Source: Holophagales bacterium (GTDB taxonomy: Bacteria > Acidobacteriota > Thermoanaerobaculia > Multivoradales > Multivoraceae). Taken from it: a DNA stretch of 64,000 bases. The position numbers and the translations under genes are program-made. The notes below the pieces were generated by a model that worked only from the letters and a program-made list of their open reading frames with translations, had not been told where the DNA came from and did no database searches. Below, in pieces: positions 26,838 through 35,273 of this stretch. The DNA lies in contig VXVC01000007.1 of assembly GCA_009836625.1 (NCBI GenBank), positions 435,807 to 499,806 on the forward strand. Reading direction: 5' to 3'. Numbering within the stretch: position 1 is the first letter of the stretch; each line of letters starts with the position of its first letter.

Positions 26838-27926
26838 CTACGGGATGAAGGGCAACACCGAGTAGCGCACCCGCTTCGTGTAGCGCTCCCACAGCTCACC
26901 GTACTTCGCGCGGCAGCGGCGGTCGTCGCGCCTCGAGCGGTGCAACAGCAGCCCCGTGAGCCACGCCGGGAGCAGGAAGGGCACCCAGGACACGAAGCCG
27001 GTGGTCAGGGTGAACGCGAGGTAGACGCAGATCTCGCCGGTGTAGTTGAGGTGCCGCCCCTTGCCCCAGAAACCGGACACCAGCAAACGCCCGTCCAGGG
27101 TCTCGGCGGGCCGTCCCCAGATCCTGACGTTCGGGTCCTGTTTGAAGCGGTGCTTCTGCTCGTTGGCGCCGCGGAAAAGCCAGAAGCCGAAGGCGGCGAG
27201 CAGGACGATCCCGACCGCCGCGGCCGGCGGCAGAACGTCCGGCGCGTCGACCAGCCACCACCCGGAAAGGCAGTAGAAGAACGGCACCAGAACGTAGTCG
27301 CCCCAGACGAGGCCCAACCCGAAACGCTCGGCGATGATGTCCCAGGTGTGGACCATTCCGTACTCGAACTGGAAGTAGTTGAAGACGTACACGAAGGTGA
27401 TGGCCTGGTAGACGACCATCGCCAGCGTCAGCCGCCCGTCGGCTTCGAACTGGACGGCGGCGAAAGACAGGTTGAACACCGCCAGGCCGATGAGCGACGG
27501 GCGGTAGCTGAACATCTTCAGGTCGACGCCGCAGCAGGTCGGGTTGAGCTCGGAACCCATCAGGAACCCTCGCCCGGCGTTAGCGGAGGCGGTCCTGGCG
27601 CGGGCGCCACGGAGATAGAGCCAGCCGGACGCAGCGAAGGCGAACGCGTTCGCGACGACGAACAAGGCGGCGAAGTGCGTATGCAGCACGGAGAAGGAGA
27701 ACCACCCGAACCCCTGTGCGACGACTCCCAGGGTCACGGTGACCAGGAACAGGGGAAGGCCGTTCAGCTTGTAGACGCGTGTCTCCCCCTCGAGTTCGGG
27801 CCCCGCGACCCGGCGGCCCGGCAGGACCATCGACCCCACGAAGAGAAAGCCGATGAAGAGCAGCAGCATCCCCGCCGCCTCGAGCAGGGTGCCGGCCGAC
27901 AGCGCGGACAACGAGAACTGCGGCAT
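26838..27926 (-). CDS. ERG4/ERG24 sterol-reductase-family membrane protein
   Basis: Polytopic membrane protein of 362 residues with about nine hydrophobic segments. It carries the two signatures of the ERG4/ERG24 family (delta-14 and delta-24(28)/delta-7 sterol reductases): ELNPTCCGVDLKMFSYRP and FNLSF in the first half, then SGFWGKGRHLNYTGE near residue 288. It ends with KYGELWERYTKRVRYSVLPFIP, matching the family C-terminus. Eukaryotic members reduce sterol double bonds with NADPH. The substrate here is unknown: a bacterial sterol, or another polycyclic or isoprenoid lipid. It follows an MFS gene by 25 bases and has GGGAGG before its ATG. Confidence 0.8.
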   Translation of the reverse strand: MPQFSLSALSAGTLLEAAGMLLLFIGFLFVGSMVLPGRRVAGPELEGETRVYKLNGLPLFLVTVTLGVVAQGFGWFSFSVLHTHFAALFVVANAFAFAASGWLYLRGARARTASANAGRGFLMGSELNPTCCGVDLKMFSYRPSLIGLAVFNLSFAAVQFEADGRLTLAMVVYQAITFVYVFNYFQFEYGMVHTWDIIAERFGLGLVWGDYVLVPFFYCLSGWWLVDAPDVLPPAAAVGIVLLAAFGFWLFRGANEQKHRFKQDPNVRIWGRPAETLDGRLLVSGFWGKGRHLNYTGEICVYLAFTLTTGFVSWVPFLLPAWLTGLLLHRSRRDDRRCRAKYGELWERYTKRVRYSVLPFIP

Positions 27927-27951
27927 GCCTGTACCTCCCTTCCCGGCGAGG

Positions 27952-29139
27952 TTACCCGGCAGGCTCGGCCGGTAATCGCGCGGACATCGCCGCCGCGACG
28001 ATCAGGATCGCTCCGATCGCGACAAACGGCGCCTCCGGCGACAGCGCCTGAAACATGTAGCCCGCGACCAGCGGCGCCGCGATCTTGCTGCCGTTGCCGT
28101 ACGCCTGCTGCACGCCCAGCACCTGCCCGACGACGCCGCTTCCGGGGGCCCGTTTCGAGACCTGGGAGGTCGTGCACGGGAACAGCAGCGAGGTTCCCAG
28201 CGGGACCAGGAAGATCGCCGCTCCGAGCGTCCAGAGACCGGTGGCGAAGGGAATGGCGATCAGCCCGATGCCAAAGCTCACGGCGCCGGCGCGCAGGATC
28301 CTGACCTCGCCGAAACGCCGAACGGCCGGCCCCAGGACGAAGACCCGGAAGGCGATGGACAGACCGCCCAGGTAGAAGAAGAACAGGCCGATGTTCGACT
28401 CGTCCACCCCGAAACGGCGTCCCAGGTAGAGACCGATGATCGCGGTCATCCCCGCCATGCCGATCTGCCCGGCGGCGTAGATCCAGATCAGCAGGTTGAG
28501 AGGACGCAGCGGCTGCGCGGCCACGCGACCGACCGCTCCGAGGATCGAGTAGCGCGTCTCCTCCGCCTGTTCCCCTTCCCCTCTGTGTCGCGACTCCGGC
28601 AGCCAGAAACGCGCGAACACCGCTGCCGCCAGGCTGAACGCCGCGGCCACGGCGCCGGCGCCGGCCGGATGAAGCTGGCCCGCGAGACCGCCCACGGCCG
28701 GGCCGATCATCGCGGCGGAGCTGGTGACGGCGGTCACCCAGCCGATTCCCTCGGCACGGCGTTCCCCAGTGACCGAGTCGGCGATGTAGGCGAACACGAC
28801 CGGCACCGTGCCGCCGCCGACACCGTGCACCAGCCGGGCCAGGAGCAGCAGTTCGAGCGACTGGGCCAGGCCGAAGAGCATGTAGCCCGCGGCCGAGACC
28901 ACGAGGCCAAGGAGCAGCGCCGGCCGGCGGCCTCTGCGGTCGGCGAGCCGGCCCCAGAGTGGAGCGGTCGCCATCGACGCCAGGGCGAAGGCGGACACCA
29001 GGGCGCCGATTTCCAGGGGGGTCGCGCCGTAGCGCTCGGCGTAGAAGGGCAGGAGCGCCACCACCAGAAACTCGCCCAGCGTGCTGACGAAGGCGACGAC
29101 CATGAGCGCCGCCAGGCGATGGTCGATCAGCCGTGACAC
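27952..29139 (-). CDS. MFS transporter, multidrug/tetracycline-efflux-like
   Basis: Protein of 395 residues with twelve predicted transmembrane helices. The MFS motif GRLADRRGRRPALLLG lies between helices 2 and 3, as in drug:proton antiporters of the DHA1 group, and a second motif (MIGPAVGGLAGQL) in helix 5 fits an exporter. The substrate cannot be read from the sequence. GTG start 16 bases after the ABC permease stop; probably part of the same transcript as its neighbours. Confidence 0.82.
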   Translation of the reverse strand: MSRLIDHRLAALMVVAFVSTLGEFLVVALLPFYAERYGATPLEIGALVSAFALASMATAPLWGRLADRRGRRPALLLGLVVSAAGYMLFGLAQSLELLLLARLVHGVGGGTVPVVFAYIADSVTGERRAEGIGWVTAVTSSAAMIGPAVGGLAGQLHPAGAGAVAAAFSLAAAVFARFWLPESRHRGEGEQAEETRYSILGAVGRVAAQPLRPLNLLIWIYAAGQIGMAGMTAIIGLYLGRRFGVDESNIGLFFFYLGGLSIAFRVFVLGPAVRRFGEVRILRAGAVSFGIGLIAIPFATGLWTLGAAIFLVPLGTSLLFPCTTSQVSKRAPGSGVVGQVLGVQQAYGNGSKIAAPLVAGYMFQALSPEAPFVAIGAILIVAAAMSARLPAEPAG

Positions 29140-29155
29140 GGAGGTCTTCGAGCAG

Positions 29156-30844
29156 TCAGAGCCGGCCGCCGGCCCGGTCGTCCCAGGCGATGAAGGCCGC
29201 CGCGCTCAACACCATCAGCAGCACACCGTAGGCGGCGGCGATCCCCGTCTCCTGGATCCGCAGGCTGGACTGGATCTCGATCGAGATGGGACGGGTGTCG
29301 TAGGTGTAGAGCACGATCGAGGTCACGAAGTCGCCCAGCATCGTGATGAAGGCGAGGCCGGCGCCCGCGATCACGGCCGGCCGGAGCAGAGGTAGCACGA
29401 TCTGCAGCACCGTTCTCAACGAGCCGGCGCCCAGACTCGCCGCCGCCTCCTCCAGGCGCGGGTCGAGCTGACGCAGGCCGGCGAAGATGGAACGCCCGGT
29501 CAGCGGCAGCGAGCGAACCAGGTAGGCCAGCGGCAGGATCCAGAGCGTGCCCACCAGCACGAAGCGGCCGACCCAGGGCGCGTTGACGCTCATCGCCGCC
29601 GCCAGGGCCAGGGCGAAGACCGTGCCCGGGATCGCCCAGGGCAGCGTCATCATCGCCTCCAGCGCACGGCCCGGCAGGCCGCCCCGCCGGAGCGACAGCC
29701 GCGCCGCCATGACGCCGACCACGACCGCCGCCAGCGTCGCCGCGGCCGCCATCCAGAGCGAGTTCAACGCCGGCCGCAGCCTTTCGGTCGATGACAGGAG
29801 GTCGCCGTAGTTGACGAGCCCGAGCACCGGCGGGAATGCCTCGACCGTCCAGGTGTTCGGCGGCACGAGCGACATCAGGATCAGCGTCGCGTGCGGCAGC
29901 AGCAGCACGCACGCCAGGACCCAGCCGCCCGCCGCGGCCGCGACCCGGGCGCGCTGGCTGTGCAGTCGCCGCCGCGCCGGCGGCGTGCCGCGCGCGCCCG
30001 ACGCCAGGTCCAGACCCGGATCGATCTTGCGGAGCAGAAGCAACGAGGCGAAGGCGAGAAGAGCCAGCATCGTCGTTTCGACGTACGCCATGCGCAGTTC
30101 GCCGTTCAGCTTGGAGGCGACGATCTGGGTCGTCATCACCCGGAAGCCGCCGCCGAAGATGTAGGGAGCGGAGAACGATCCGAGCGAGGTCATGAAGGTG
30201 AGCAGCGTCGCCCCGGCGAGCGCCGGCCGAAGCCGCGGCAGGGTCACCCGGAAGAGGATCTGCGACCGGCTGGCGCCCAGGCTCTGCGCCGCCTCGATGG
30301 CCGCCCCGTCCTGCCCGGACAGCCCGGCCCGGGTGAACAGGTAGAAGTAGACGTACATCGAGTACGCGTGGACGAGCAGGATCGCCCACGCTCCGGTCAG
30401 GCGCCAGGACACGTCGAGACCCAGGCTCTGCAGGCCGCGCGCCGCCAGACCGCTCTCGCCGTAGAGGAAGAGAAACGCGATGACGCCGACGAGCGGCGGC
30501 AGCGCGACCGGCAACGCGACCAGCGCGCCGAGCAGGCGCCGGCCCGGGATCTCGTTGCGCTCGAAGAGGAAGCCCAGCGGCACGCCGATCGCGGCCGCGG
30601 CCAGGGTGGACAGCACGGAGATCCACAGGGTCCGCCACATCGCGTGCCACTCGTCGGCGCGAGTGAAGAAGGACCGGAACGCCTCGGTCGTCGGGCCGCC
30701 TCCGCCGGGGCTGCCGATACCGAAGGCCTCCGCCGCGACGACCAGCAGGGGGTAGCCGACGAGCCAGACCAGGAACGCCAGCACCAGCCACGGCATGAGC
30801 GACCGGAGCTGCGGCGCCCTCCGGACCGCTCCGGCGGCGCTCAA
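29156..30844 (-). CDS. Fused double permease of an FbpB-like ABC importer
   Basis: Membrane protein of 562 residues with about twelve helices, in two homologous halves joined in one chain. Each half carries a binding-protein-dependent transport (EAA) loop: EAAQSLGASRSQILFRVTLPRLRP in the first, EEAAASLGAGSLRTVLQIVLPLLRP in the second. This arrangement is typical of iron(III), thiamine and 2-aminoethylphosphonate importers. I chose the TTG at 30844, which overlaps the ATPase stop as TTGA with GGAG upstream. The ATG at 30796 is an alternative that shortens the cytoplasmic N-terminus by 16 residues. Confidence 0.87.
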   Translation of the reverse strand: MSAAGAVRRAPQLRSLMPWLVLAFLVWLVGYPLLVVAAEAFGIGSPGGGGPTTEAFRSFFTRADEWHAMWRTLWISVLSTLAAAAIGVPLGFLFERNEIPGRRLLGALVALPVALPPLVGVIAFLFLYGESGLAARGLQSLGLDVSWRLTGAWAILLVHAYSMYVYFYLFTRAGLSGQDGAAIEAAQSLGASRSQILFRVTLPRLRPALAGATLLTFMTSLGSFSAPYIFGGGFRVMTTQIVASKLNGELRMAYVETTMLALLAFASLLLLRKIDPGLDLASGARGTPPARRRLHSQRARVAAAAGGWVLACVLLLPHATLILMSLVPPNTWTVEAFPPVLGLVNYGDLLSSTERLRPALNSLWMAAAATLAAVVVGVMAARLSLRRGGLPGRALEAMMTLPWAIPGTVFALALAAAMSVNAPWVGRFVLVGTLWILPLAYLVRSLPLTGRSIFAGLRQLDPRLEEAAASLGAGSLRTVLQIVLPLLRPAVIAGAGLAFITMLGDFVTSIVLYTYDTRPISIEIQSSLRIQETGIAAAYGVLLMVLSAAAFIAWDDRAGGRL

Positions 30845-31935
30845 GGATCGGACTCCGCCGCGGCAAAGGCCGACGGCAACTCTCCGCCAAGCTGTCGGAC
30901 CACGCAGGCGCCCTTCAAGCCCGCGGCCGTTCCCGGCATCGCCACCTCGACGGCGGATCCGGCCGCCAGCCGCACCGTGTAGAAGCTGCTGCTGCCGGTA
31001 AAGCGCTCGGCCTCGATCTCGCCAGCAAGCCCCGGCGCCTCGCCCGTCTCGAGTTCCACGGCCTCCGGACGAACGCAGACGTCGACCCGGTCGTCCACGG
31101 CGAGTTCGCCGCTGCCCCGGCAATGCCAGGCCGGGGCCCCGGGCTGCGACGCGAGGCGCACCGTCAGTTCGTCGCCGCCATGCAGCTCCCTCACGGACCC
31201 TGTCAGCACGGAGCAGCGGCCGACGAAGGTGGCCACGAAACGCGAAGCGGGATCCCGGTAGAGCTCCGACGGTCCTCCGACCTGTTCCAGGCCTCCCTCG
31301 TGCAGGAGGCCGATCCGCTCGCCGAGCTCGAACGCCTCCTCCTGCTCGTGGGTCACCAGCACGGTCGTGATGCCCGTCTGCTTGACCGTCCGGCGCAGGT
31401 CGGCCCGGGTCTCCTCACGCAGCGCCGGGTCAAGGTTCGAGAGTGGCTCGTCGAGCAGCAGCACCCGCGGGCGTGGCGCCAGTGCCCGGGCGAGGGCGAC
31501 CCGCTGCTGCTGGCCGCCCGAAAGCTCGGCGATCCGCCGCTGCTCGAAGCCGGAGAGGCGCACGAGTTCGAGCATCTCGGCCACCCGGGCCTCCGCCTCG
31601 CCCTGCGCGCCGCCGCGGACCTTCAGCCCGAAGGCGACGTTCTCGGCCACGCTCAGGTGCGGGAAGAGCGCATAGCTCTGGAACAGCATGCCCACTCCCC
31701 GGCGCGCCGGCGGCAGGTGTTCGACCGCCTCGTCCGCAATCAGCAGCCGTCCCCGGTCGAGCTGCTCGAAGCCCGCCAGCAGGCGCAGCATCGTCGTCTT
31801 GCCGCTGCCGCTGGGCCCAAGCAGCGCGAAGATCTCGCCGGGTTCGACAGTCAGCGAGACGCCGGCGAGGACGACCGTGTCGTCGAACGCCTTGAAGACG
31901 TCGTCGAAGCGGACGGAGACCCCGGACGCAGTCAC
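30841..31935 (-). CDS. ABC importer ATP-binding protein, FbpC/PotA-like
   Basis: Cytoplasmic ATPase of 364 residues. Walker A GPSGSGKTTML, Q-loop MLFQSYALFPHLSV, signature LSGGQQQRVALARAL, Walker B VLLLDEPLSNLD and the H-loop TVLVTHEQEEA are intact. A C-terminal TOBE-like regulatory domain follows (DRVDVCVRPEAVELE onward). It drives the permease encoded directly downstream. Substrate class follows from its partners: iron, thiamine-like or phosphonate-like. Confidence 0.92.
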   Translation of the reverse strand: MTASGVSVRFDDVFKAFDDTVVLAGVSLTVEPGEIFALLGPSGSGKTTMLRLLAGFEQLDRGRLLIADEAVEHLPPARRGVGMLFQSYALFPHLSVAENVAFGLKVRGGAQGEAEARVAEMLELVRLSGFEQRRIAELSGGQQQRVALARALAPRPRVLLLDEPLSNLDPALREETRADLRRTVKQTGITTVLVTHEQEEAFELGERIGLLHEGGLEQVGGPSELYRDPASRFVATFVGRCSVLTGSVRELHGGDELTVRLASQPGAPAWHCRGSGELAVDDRVDVCVRPEAVELETGEAPGLAGEIEAERFTGSSSFYTVRLAAGSAVEVAMPGTAAGLKGACVVRQLGGELPSAFAAAESDP

Positions 31936-31978
31936 GGGAGAGTGTGCCCGGCGCTGGCGCGGCGCCCCGGGTCCCGGG

Positions 31979-33022
31979 TCATCCTCCGCCCTGGCCGCGC
32001 ACGGCCCGGTCCCACTCCGCCATCCACGCGGCGCCGTTCTCCTCGATCATCCGCCAGTCGACCTCTGCCCGGCGGAGTCGCGACTGCACGTCGGCGACCC
32101 ACGGGGCGAGCACCTCCGCGTCCAGGTCACCCCGCGCCGGCAGCCGGAACGCCTCGGCCACGGCCAGCCCCAGGGCCTCGGGCGAGCCCAGCCAGTCGAT
32201 GAATGCCTCCGCCTCGTCCTCATTGTCCGAGCCCGCGACCACGCCGACCGAATCCTGGATCACCGCGGTGCCGCTCGCCGGAAAGCGGTAGGCGATCGGC
32301 GCGCCGCGATCGATCAGGGACAGCGTGTCCGTCATCTCCCAGAGCGTGAGCACGCCCTCCTGGCGGGTCAGCTTCTCGTGCAGGACCGCGGGGCTGTGGA
32401 CGTACTCCCGGGTCTGGCCGTCGAGCCGGCGCAGCCAGTCGAAACCGGCCTCCGTGCTTCCGGTTTCAACCACCGAGTCGGAGAGGATCTTGCCGAAGAT
32501 CGTCCGCATCGTGCCGCTGGCGAGCGGATCGCGGATCACGACCTCGTCATGCCAGCGCTCGTCGAGCAGATCGTCCCAGTCGGCGGGCGCTTCGTCCTCG
32601 CCGATCGCATCGCGGTTGTAGACGATGATCGTCGGCGTCTGGTACAGCGTGTAGTAGAGCCCCTCGGGATGCCGGTCGGCCGGATCGAGCGCCCCGGCCC
32701 AGGAGGGCTCGGACGGCGCCAGCAGGTCCTCGGCGGCGCCCCGCGCCAGGATCGTCGCCGGGCCGCCGAACCAGACATCCGCCTGCGGGTTGGCCCGCTC
32801 CGACCGGACCCGGTCGTAGACCTCCTGCGAGCCCATGTCGAGCCAGCGCACGTCGACATCGGGCCGCGCCTGCTCGTACGCCTGCTCGACAACGGTCAGC
32901 AGGTCCCGCCCATGCGGCGAGTAAACGACCAGCGGCGTCCTGCCGTCGCCCCCACAGCCCGCCACGGCCGCGGCCGCCGCGAGGCAGAGAAGGATCGATC
33001 GACGGCCCAGGGCGTTCCGCAT
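31979..33022 (-). CDS. Extracellular solute-binding lipoprotein of the FbpA-like importer
   Basis: Protein of 347 residues with a lipoprotein signal: ILLCLAAAAAVAGCGG, lipidated Cys at about residue 23. The mature part is a periplasmic binding protein of the iron/thiamine/phosphonate group: LVVYSPHGRDLLTVVEQAYEQ at the start, a hinge near YYTLYQTPTIIVYNRDA, and a late segment with EAFIDWLGSPEAL. No obvious tyrosine pair for ferric iron could be confirmed by eye, so the ligand is open. The ATG at 33022 gives a normal signal; earlier in-frame starts add unlikely sequence. First subunit gene of the importer. Confidence 0.87.
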   Translation of the reverse strand: MRNALGRRSILLCLAAAAAVAGCGGDGRTPLVVYSPHGRDLLTVVEQAYEQARPDVDVRWLDMGSQEVYDRVRSERANPQADVWFGGPATILARGAAEDLLAPSEPSWAGALDPADRHPEGLYYTLYQTPTIIVYNRDAIGEDEAPADWDDLLDERWHDEVVIRDPLASGTMRTIFGKILSDSVVETGSTEAGFDWLRRLDGQTREYVHSPAVLHEKLTRQEGVLTLWEMTDTLSLIDRGAPIAYRFPASGTAVIQDSVGVVAGSDNEDEAEAFIDWLGSPEALGLAVAEAFRLPARGDLDAEVLAPWVADVQSRLRRAEVDWRMIEENGAAWMAEWDRAVRGQGGG

Positions 33023-33044
33023 CGGCCGCCAAGTGTACGTCGCG

Positions 33045-33317
33045 TCAGGAAGCCGACGGCATGACCAGACTCGGATGGAAGCGCCGGAGGTTGCGGAAGT
33101 ACGTGCGATGGGCCCTGGCGAGCCAGTCGAGGTCAACGGCACCGACATCGCCCGCTTCGGCCACCTGCCCTTCGAGCAGGCGCCGAGGGTAGACCTTCAT
33201 CTCGCCGACGACCAGGACCGGCTCGCCGTCCTCGGTGGCGGCCTCCACATGAAGGCCCTCCGCCTCGAGTTCACGCCGGAGGAGATCTCCCAGGCGCTGG
33301 AGAACGTCACCGGGCAC
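33045..33317 (-). CDS. Small conserved-looking protein of unknown function
   Basis: A 90-residue frame with strongly GC-rich third positions, as in its neighbours, and a GTG start two bases after the upstream dehydratase stop. It opens with an amphipathic stretch (VLQRLGDLLRRELEAEGLHVEA), has VLVVGEMKVYPRRLLEG in the middle and a basic, aromatic end (RTYFRNLRRFHPSL). No signal or membrane segment. I do not recognise the family. The tight spacing suggests it is co-transcribed with the dehydratase before it and the binding protein after it. Confidence 0.6.
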   Translation of the reverse strand: MPGDVLQRLGDLLRRELEAEGLHVEAATEDGEPVLVVGEMKVYPRRLLEGQVAEAGDVGAVDLDWLARAHRTYFRNLRRFHPSLVMPSAS

Positions 33318-33319
33318 GG

Positions 33320-34285
33320 CTACACGCGTTCCGGAACCTGAAGAACCCGCCTCAACGTCTCTCCGTCGACATTGCCGCCGCTGACGACCACCGCGGTGAT
33401 CTTGCCGTCGCGCGGTACCGCGCCTTGCAGCAGGGCCGCCACACCGACCGCGCCGCCGCCTTCGACCACCCAGCCCTGCGCATCGACCAAGAACCGCATC
33501 GCCGACGCGATCTGATCCTCGGCAACAAGCACCACATCGTCCAGGTAGCGCCTGCAGATCGGCACCGTCATCGAGCCCGGCTCGATATCGCCCGAGAGCG
33601 CCTCGGCAAGGGTGTTCCAGACTTGCGGCCTGTCGTTGTTGTGGAAGACGTTGAACATCGCCGGCGTCGATTCGGAACTCACGCCGATCACCTCGACCGC
33701 GGGGTTGAGCTCCTTCAGGGCGGTGGCAACGCCGGCAATCAGGCCGCCGCCGCCCACGGGGACCAGCACCCTTTCGACCCGGGGCAACCCGGAGACGATC
33801 TCGACGCCGATGGTGCCGGCCCCGGCGATCACCCGACTGTCGTTGTAGGGCGACAACCAGGTCAGGCCGCCCCGGGCGCGGCGCAGGGCTTCGGCCTCGG
33901 CCTGATCGAAGTTGTCACCGAAGAGCACCGCTTCGGCGGCACCGGCGCCGTAGCGGCGTACTCCGCTCACCTTCTTCTTCGGCGTTGCGACGGGCATCAG
34001 AATCTGTGCCGATGCTCCGCACAGACGCGCGGCGTAAGCGACCGCCATCGCGAAATTGCCCGAAGACGCGGCGACGATGCCCCGGGCCAGCGCCTTCTCG
34101 TTCAGCGACAGCATGGCGTTCAGCGCTCCTCGTATCTTGAACGAGTGTGTCCGATTGGCGTTCTCCAGTTTGAGAAACGTCCCGGTGCCGAGATCGGCGG
34201 CGTCTTCGAGCGGTGTCGGCCGCAGATGATCCTTCAGGCGCTGCTGCGCCCGGACGATGTCACCGAGAGTCGGGTGGTCTGTCAT
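33320..34285 (-). CDS. PLP-dependent threonine/serine dehydratase-family enzyme
   Basis: Fold-type II PLP enzyme of 321 residues. The Schiff-base lysine is K50 in THSFKIRGALNAM, the phosphate-binding SSGNFAMAVAY follows, and the glycine loop PVGGGGLIAGVA and late VVSGGNVD are typical. There is no C-terminal regulatory ACT domain, so it resembles catabolic dehydratases, serine racemase-like enzymes or EutB of ectoine use. It is divergent from an ornithine-cyclodeaminase-family gene, an association also known for eutB/eutC. The exact amino acid substrate is not decidable from sequence alone. Confidence 0.85.
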   Translation of the reverse strand: MTDHPTLGDIVRAQQRLKDHLRPTPLEDAADLGTGTFLKLENANRTHSFKIRGALNAMLSLNEKALARGIVAASSGNFAMAVAYAARLCGASAQILMPVATPKKKVSGVRRYGAGAAEAVLFGDNFDQAEAEALRRARGGLTWLSPYNDSRVIAGAGTIGVEIVSGLPRVERVLVPVGGGGLIAGVATALKELNPAVEVIGVSSESTPAMFNVFHNNDRPQVWNTLAEALSGDIEPGSMTVPICRRYLDDVVLVAEDQIASAMRFLVDAQGWVVEGGGAVGVAALLQGAVPRDGKITAVVVSGGNVDGETLRRVLQVPERV

Positions 34286-34314
34286 GGCGTCGTTCCCGCC
34301 ATAGTATTTTCGGA
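34286..34314. promoter_or_regulatory. 29-bp divergent intergenic region with shared -10-like AT element
   Basis: The two start codons at 34285 (minus) and 34315 (plus) are only 29 bases apart. The centre holds CATAGTATTTT. Read to the right it gives TAGTAT (34303-34308), seven bases before the ATG, which would produce a leaderless message; read to the left it gives TACTAT, 15 bases or so before the other start. Any -35 elements must lie inside the opposing genes. Confidence 0.35.
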
Positions 34315-35262
34315 ATGCGATCGGCAGGCCTTGACGAGATCAGATCCGTTCTCGACATACCCGCCGCCATCGAGTTGATCGAAGCCGGGTTCGTGGCGCT
34401 GTCCAGCGGTGCGGCGACGGTTCCTCCCGTCGGCTATCTGGGCTTCGACACGCCACCGGGCGACTGCCACATCAAGTACGGTCACATCCACGGCGATGAG
34501 GTTTTCGTCGTCAAGATCGCCACCGGCTTCCATGAGAACGCTTCGCGCGGTCTTCCCACGGGCCACGGAATGATGATCGTCCTGTCGGCGGAGACCGGCG
34601 AGACATTGGTCCTGCTGGACGACTCGGGCTACCTGACCGATGTGCGAACCGCCATCGCGGGCTGCATCGCGGCCCGCTATCTTGCGCCCGACGCGGTCGA
34701 ATGCATCGGTGTTGTCGGTGCGGGCATGCAGGCCCGCATGCAGTTGCAGTACCTGCGGCATGCGCGCGATTGCAACCGGGTCCGGGTCTGGGCGCGACGC
34801 CGCGAACAGTCGGCGGCGTACCGGAGCGAGCTGTCGGAGTCCGGCTTCGATGTTCAGATAGCCGAGACCCTTCAGGACCTCTGCGAGAACAGCGACCTGA
34901 TCGTCACCGCCACGGCGGCGAGGAGTGCTCTTGTCCGCGCCGAGTGGATCCGGCCGGGCACTCACCTCACCGCGATGGGAAGCGATGCTCCCGGCAAACA
35001 GGAACTGGACCCGACGTTGTTCGCGAGAGCCGGTGTCTGTGCCGTCGATTCACTGTCGCAGTGCATCGACCACGGTGAGTCGCACTACGCGGTAGCGGGC
35101 GGCCACGTGGCCGAGAGCGGTCTCGTCGAGCTGGGCGACATCATCGCCGGCAGGGCCAGGGGACGCACGGACCAGGACGAGATCACGATCGCGGATCTGA
35201 CCGGTGTCGCGGTGCAGGACATTCAGATCGCGAAAGCGGTCTGGCAGGCATTGAAGGACTAG
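34315..35262 (+). CDS. Ornithine cyclodeaminase / mu-crystallin family oxidoreductase
   Basis: NAD(P)-binding enzyme of 315 residues. K67 in FVVKIATGFHEN is the substrate-side lysine, TDVRTAIAGCIAARYL follows, and the Rossmann loop VVGAGMQARMQLQYL and D224 in GSDAPGKQELD are intact. Members include ornithine cyclodeaminase, EutC, alanine dehydrogenase and delta-1-pyrroline-2-carboxylate reductase. The last is attractive because a proline-racemase-family enzyme that could make pyrroline-2-carboxylate is encoded 4 kb away. EutC is the main rival given the divergent dehydratase. No Shine-Dalgarno; likely leaderless. Confidence 0.85.
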   Translation: MRSAGLDEIRSVLDIPAAIELIEAGFVALSSGAATVPPVGYLGFDTPPGDCHIKYGHIHGDEVFVVKIATGFHENASRGLPTGHGMMIVLSAETGETLVLLDDSGYLTDVRTAIAGCIAARYLAPDAVECIGVVGAGMQARMQLQYLRHARDCNRVRVWARRREQSAAYRSELSESGFDVQIAETLQDLCENSDLIVTATAARSALVRAEWIRPGTHLTAMGSDAPGKQELDPTLFARAGVCAVDSLSQCIDHGESHYAVAGGHVAESGLVELGDIIAGRARGRTDQDEITIADLTGVAVQDIQIAKAVWQALKD

Positions 35263-35273
35263 GGGGCCGCCCG

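Noticed and set aside
33320-35262. Firm assignment of the divergent pair as ectoine-utilisation genes eutB and eutC
   Set aside because: The families match, but no ectoine hydrolase or deacetylase is seen nearby, and the neighbouring imino-acid genes give an equally good reading; kept only as an alternative.
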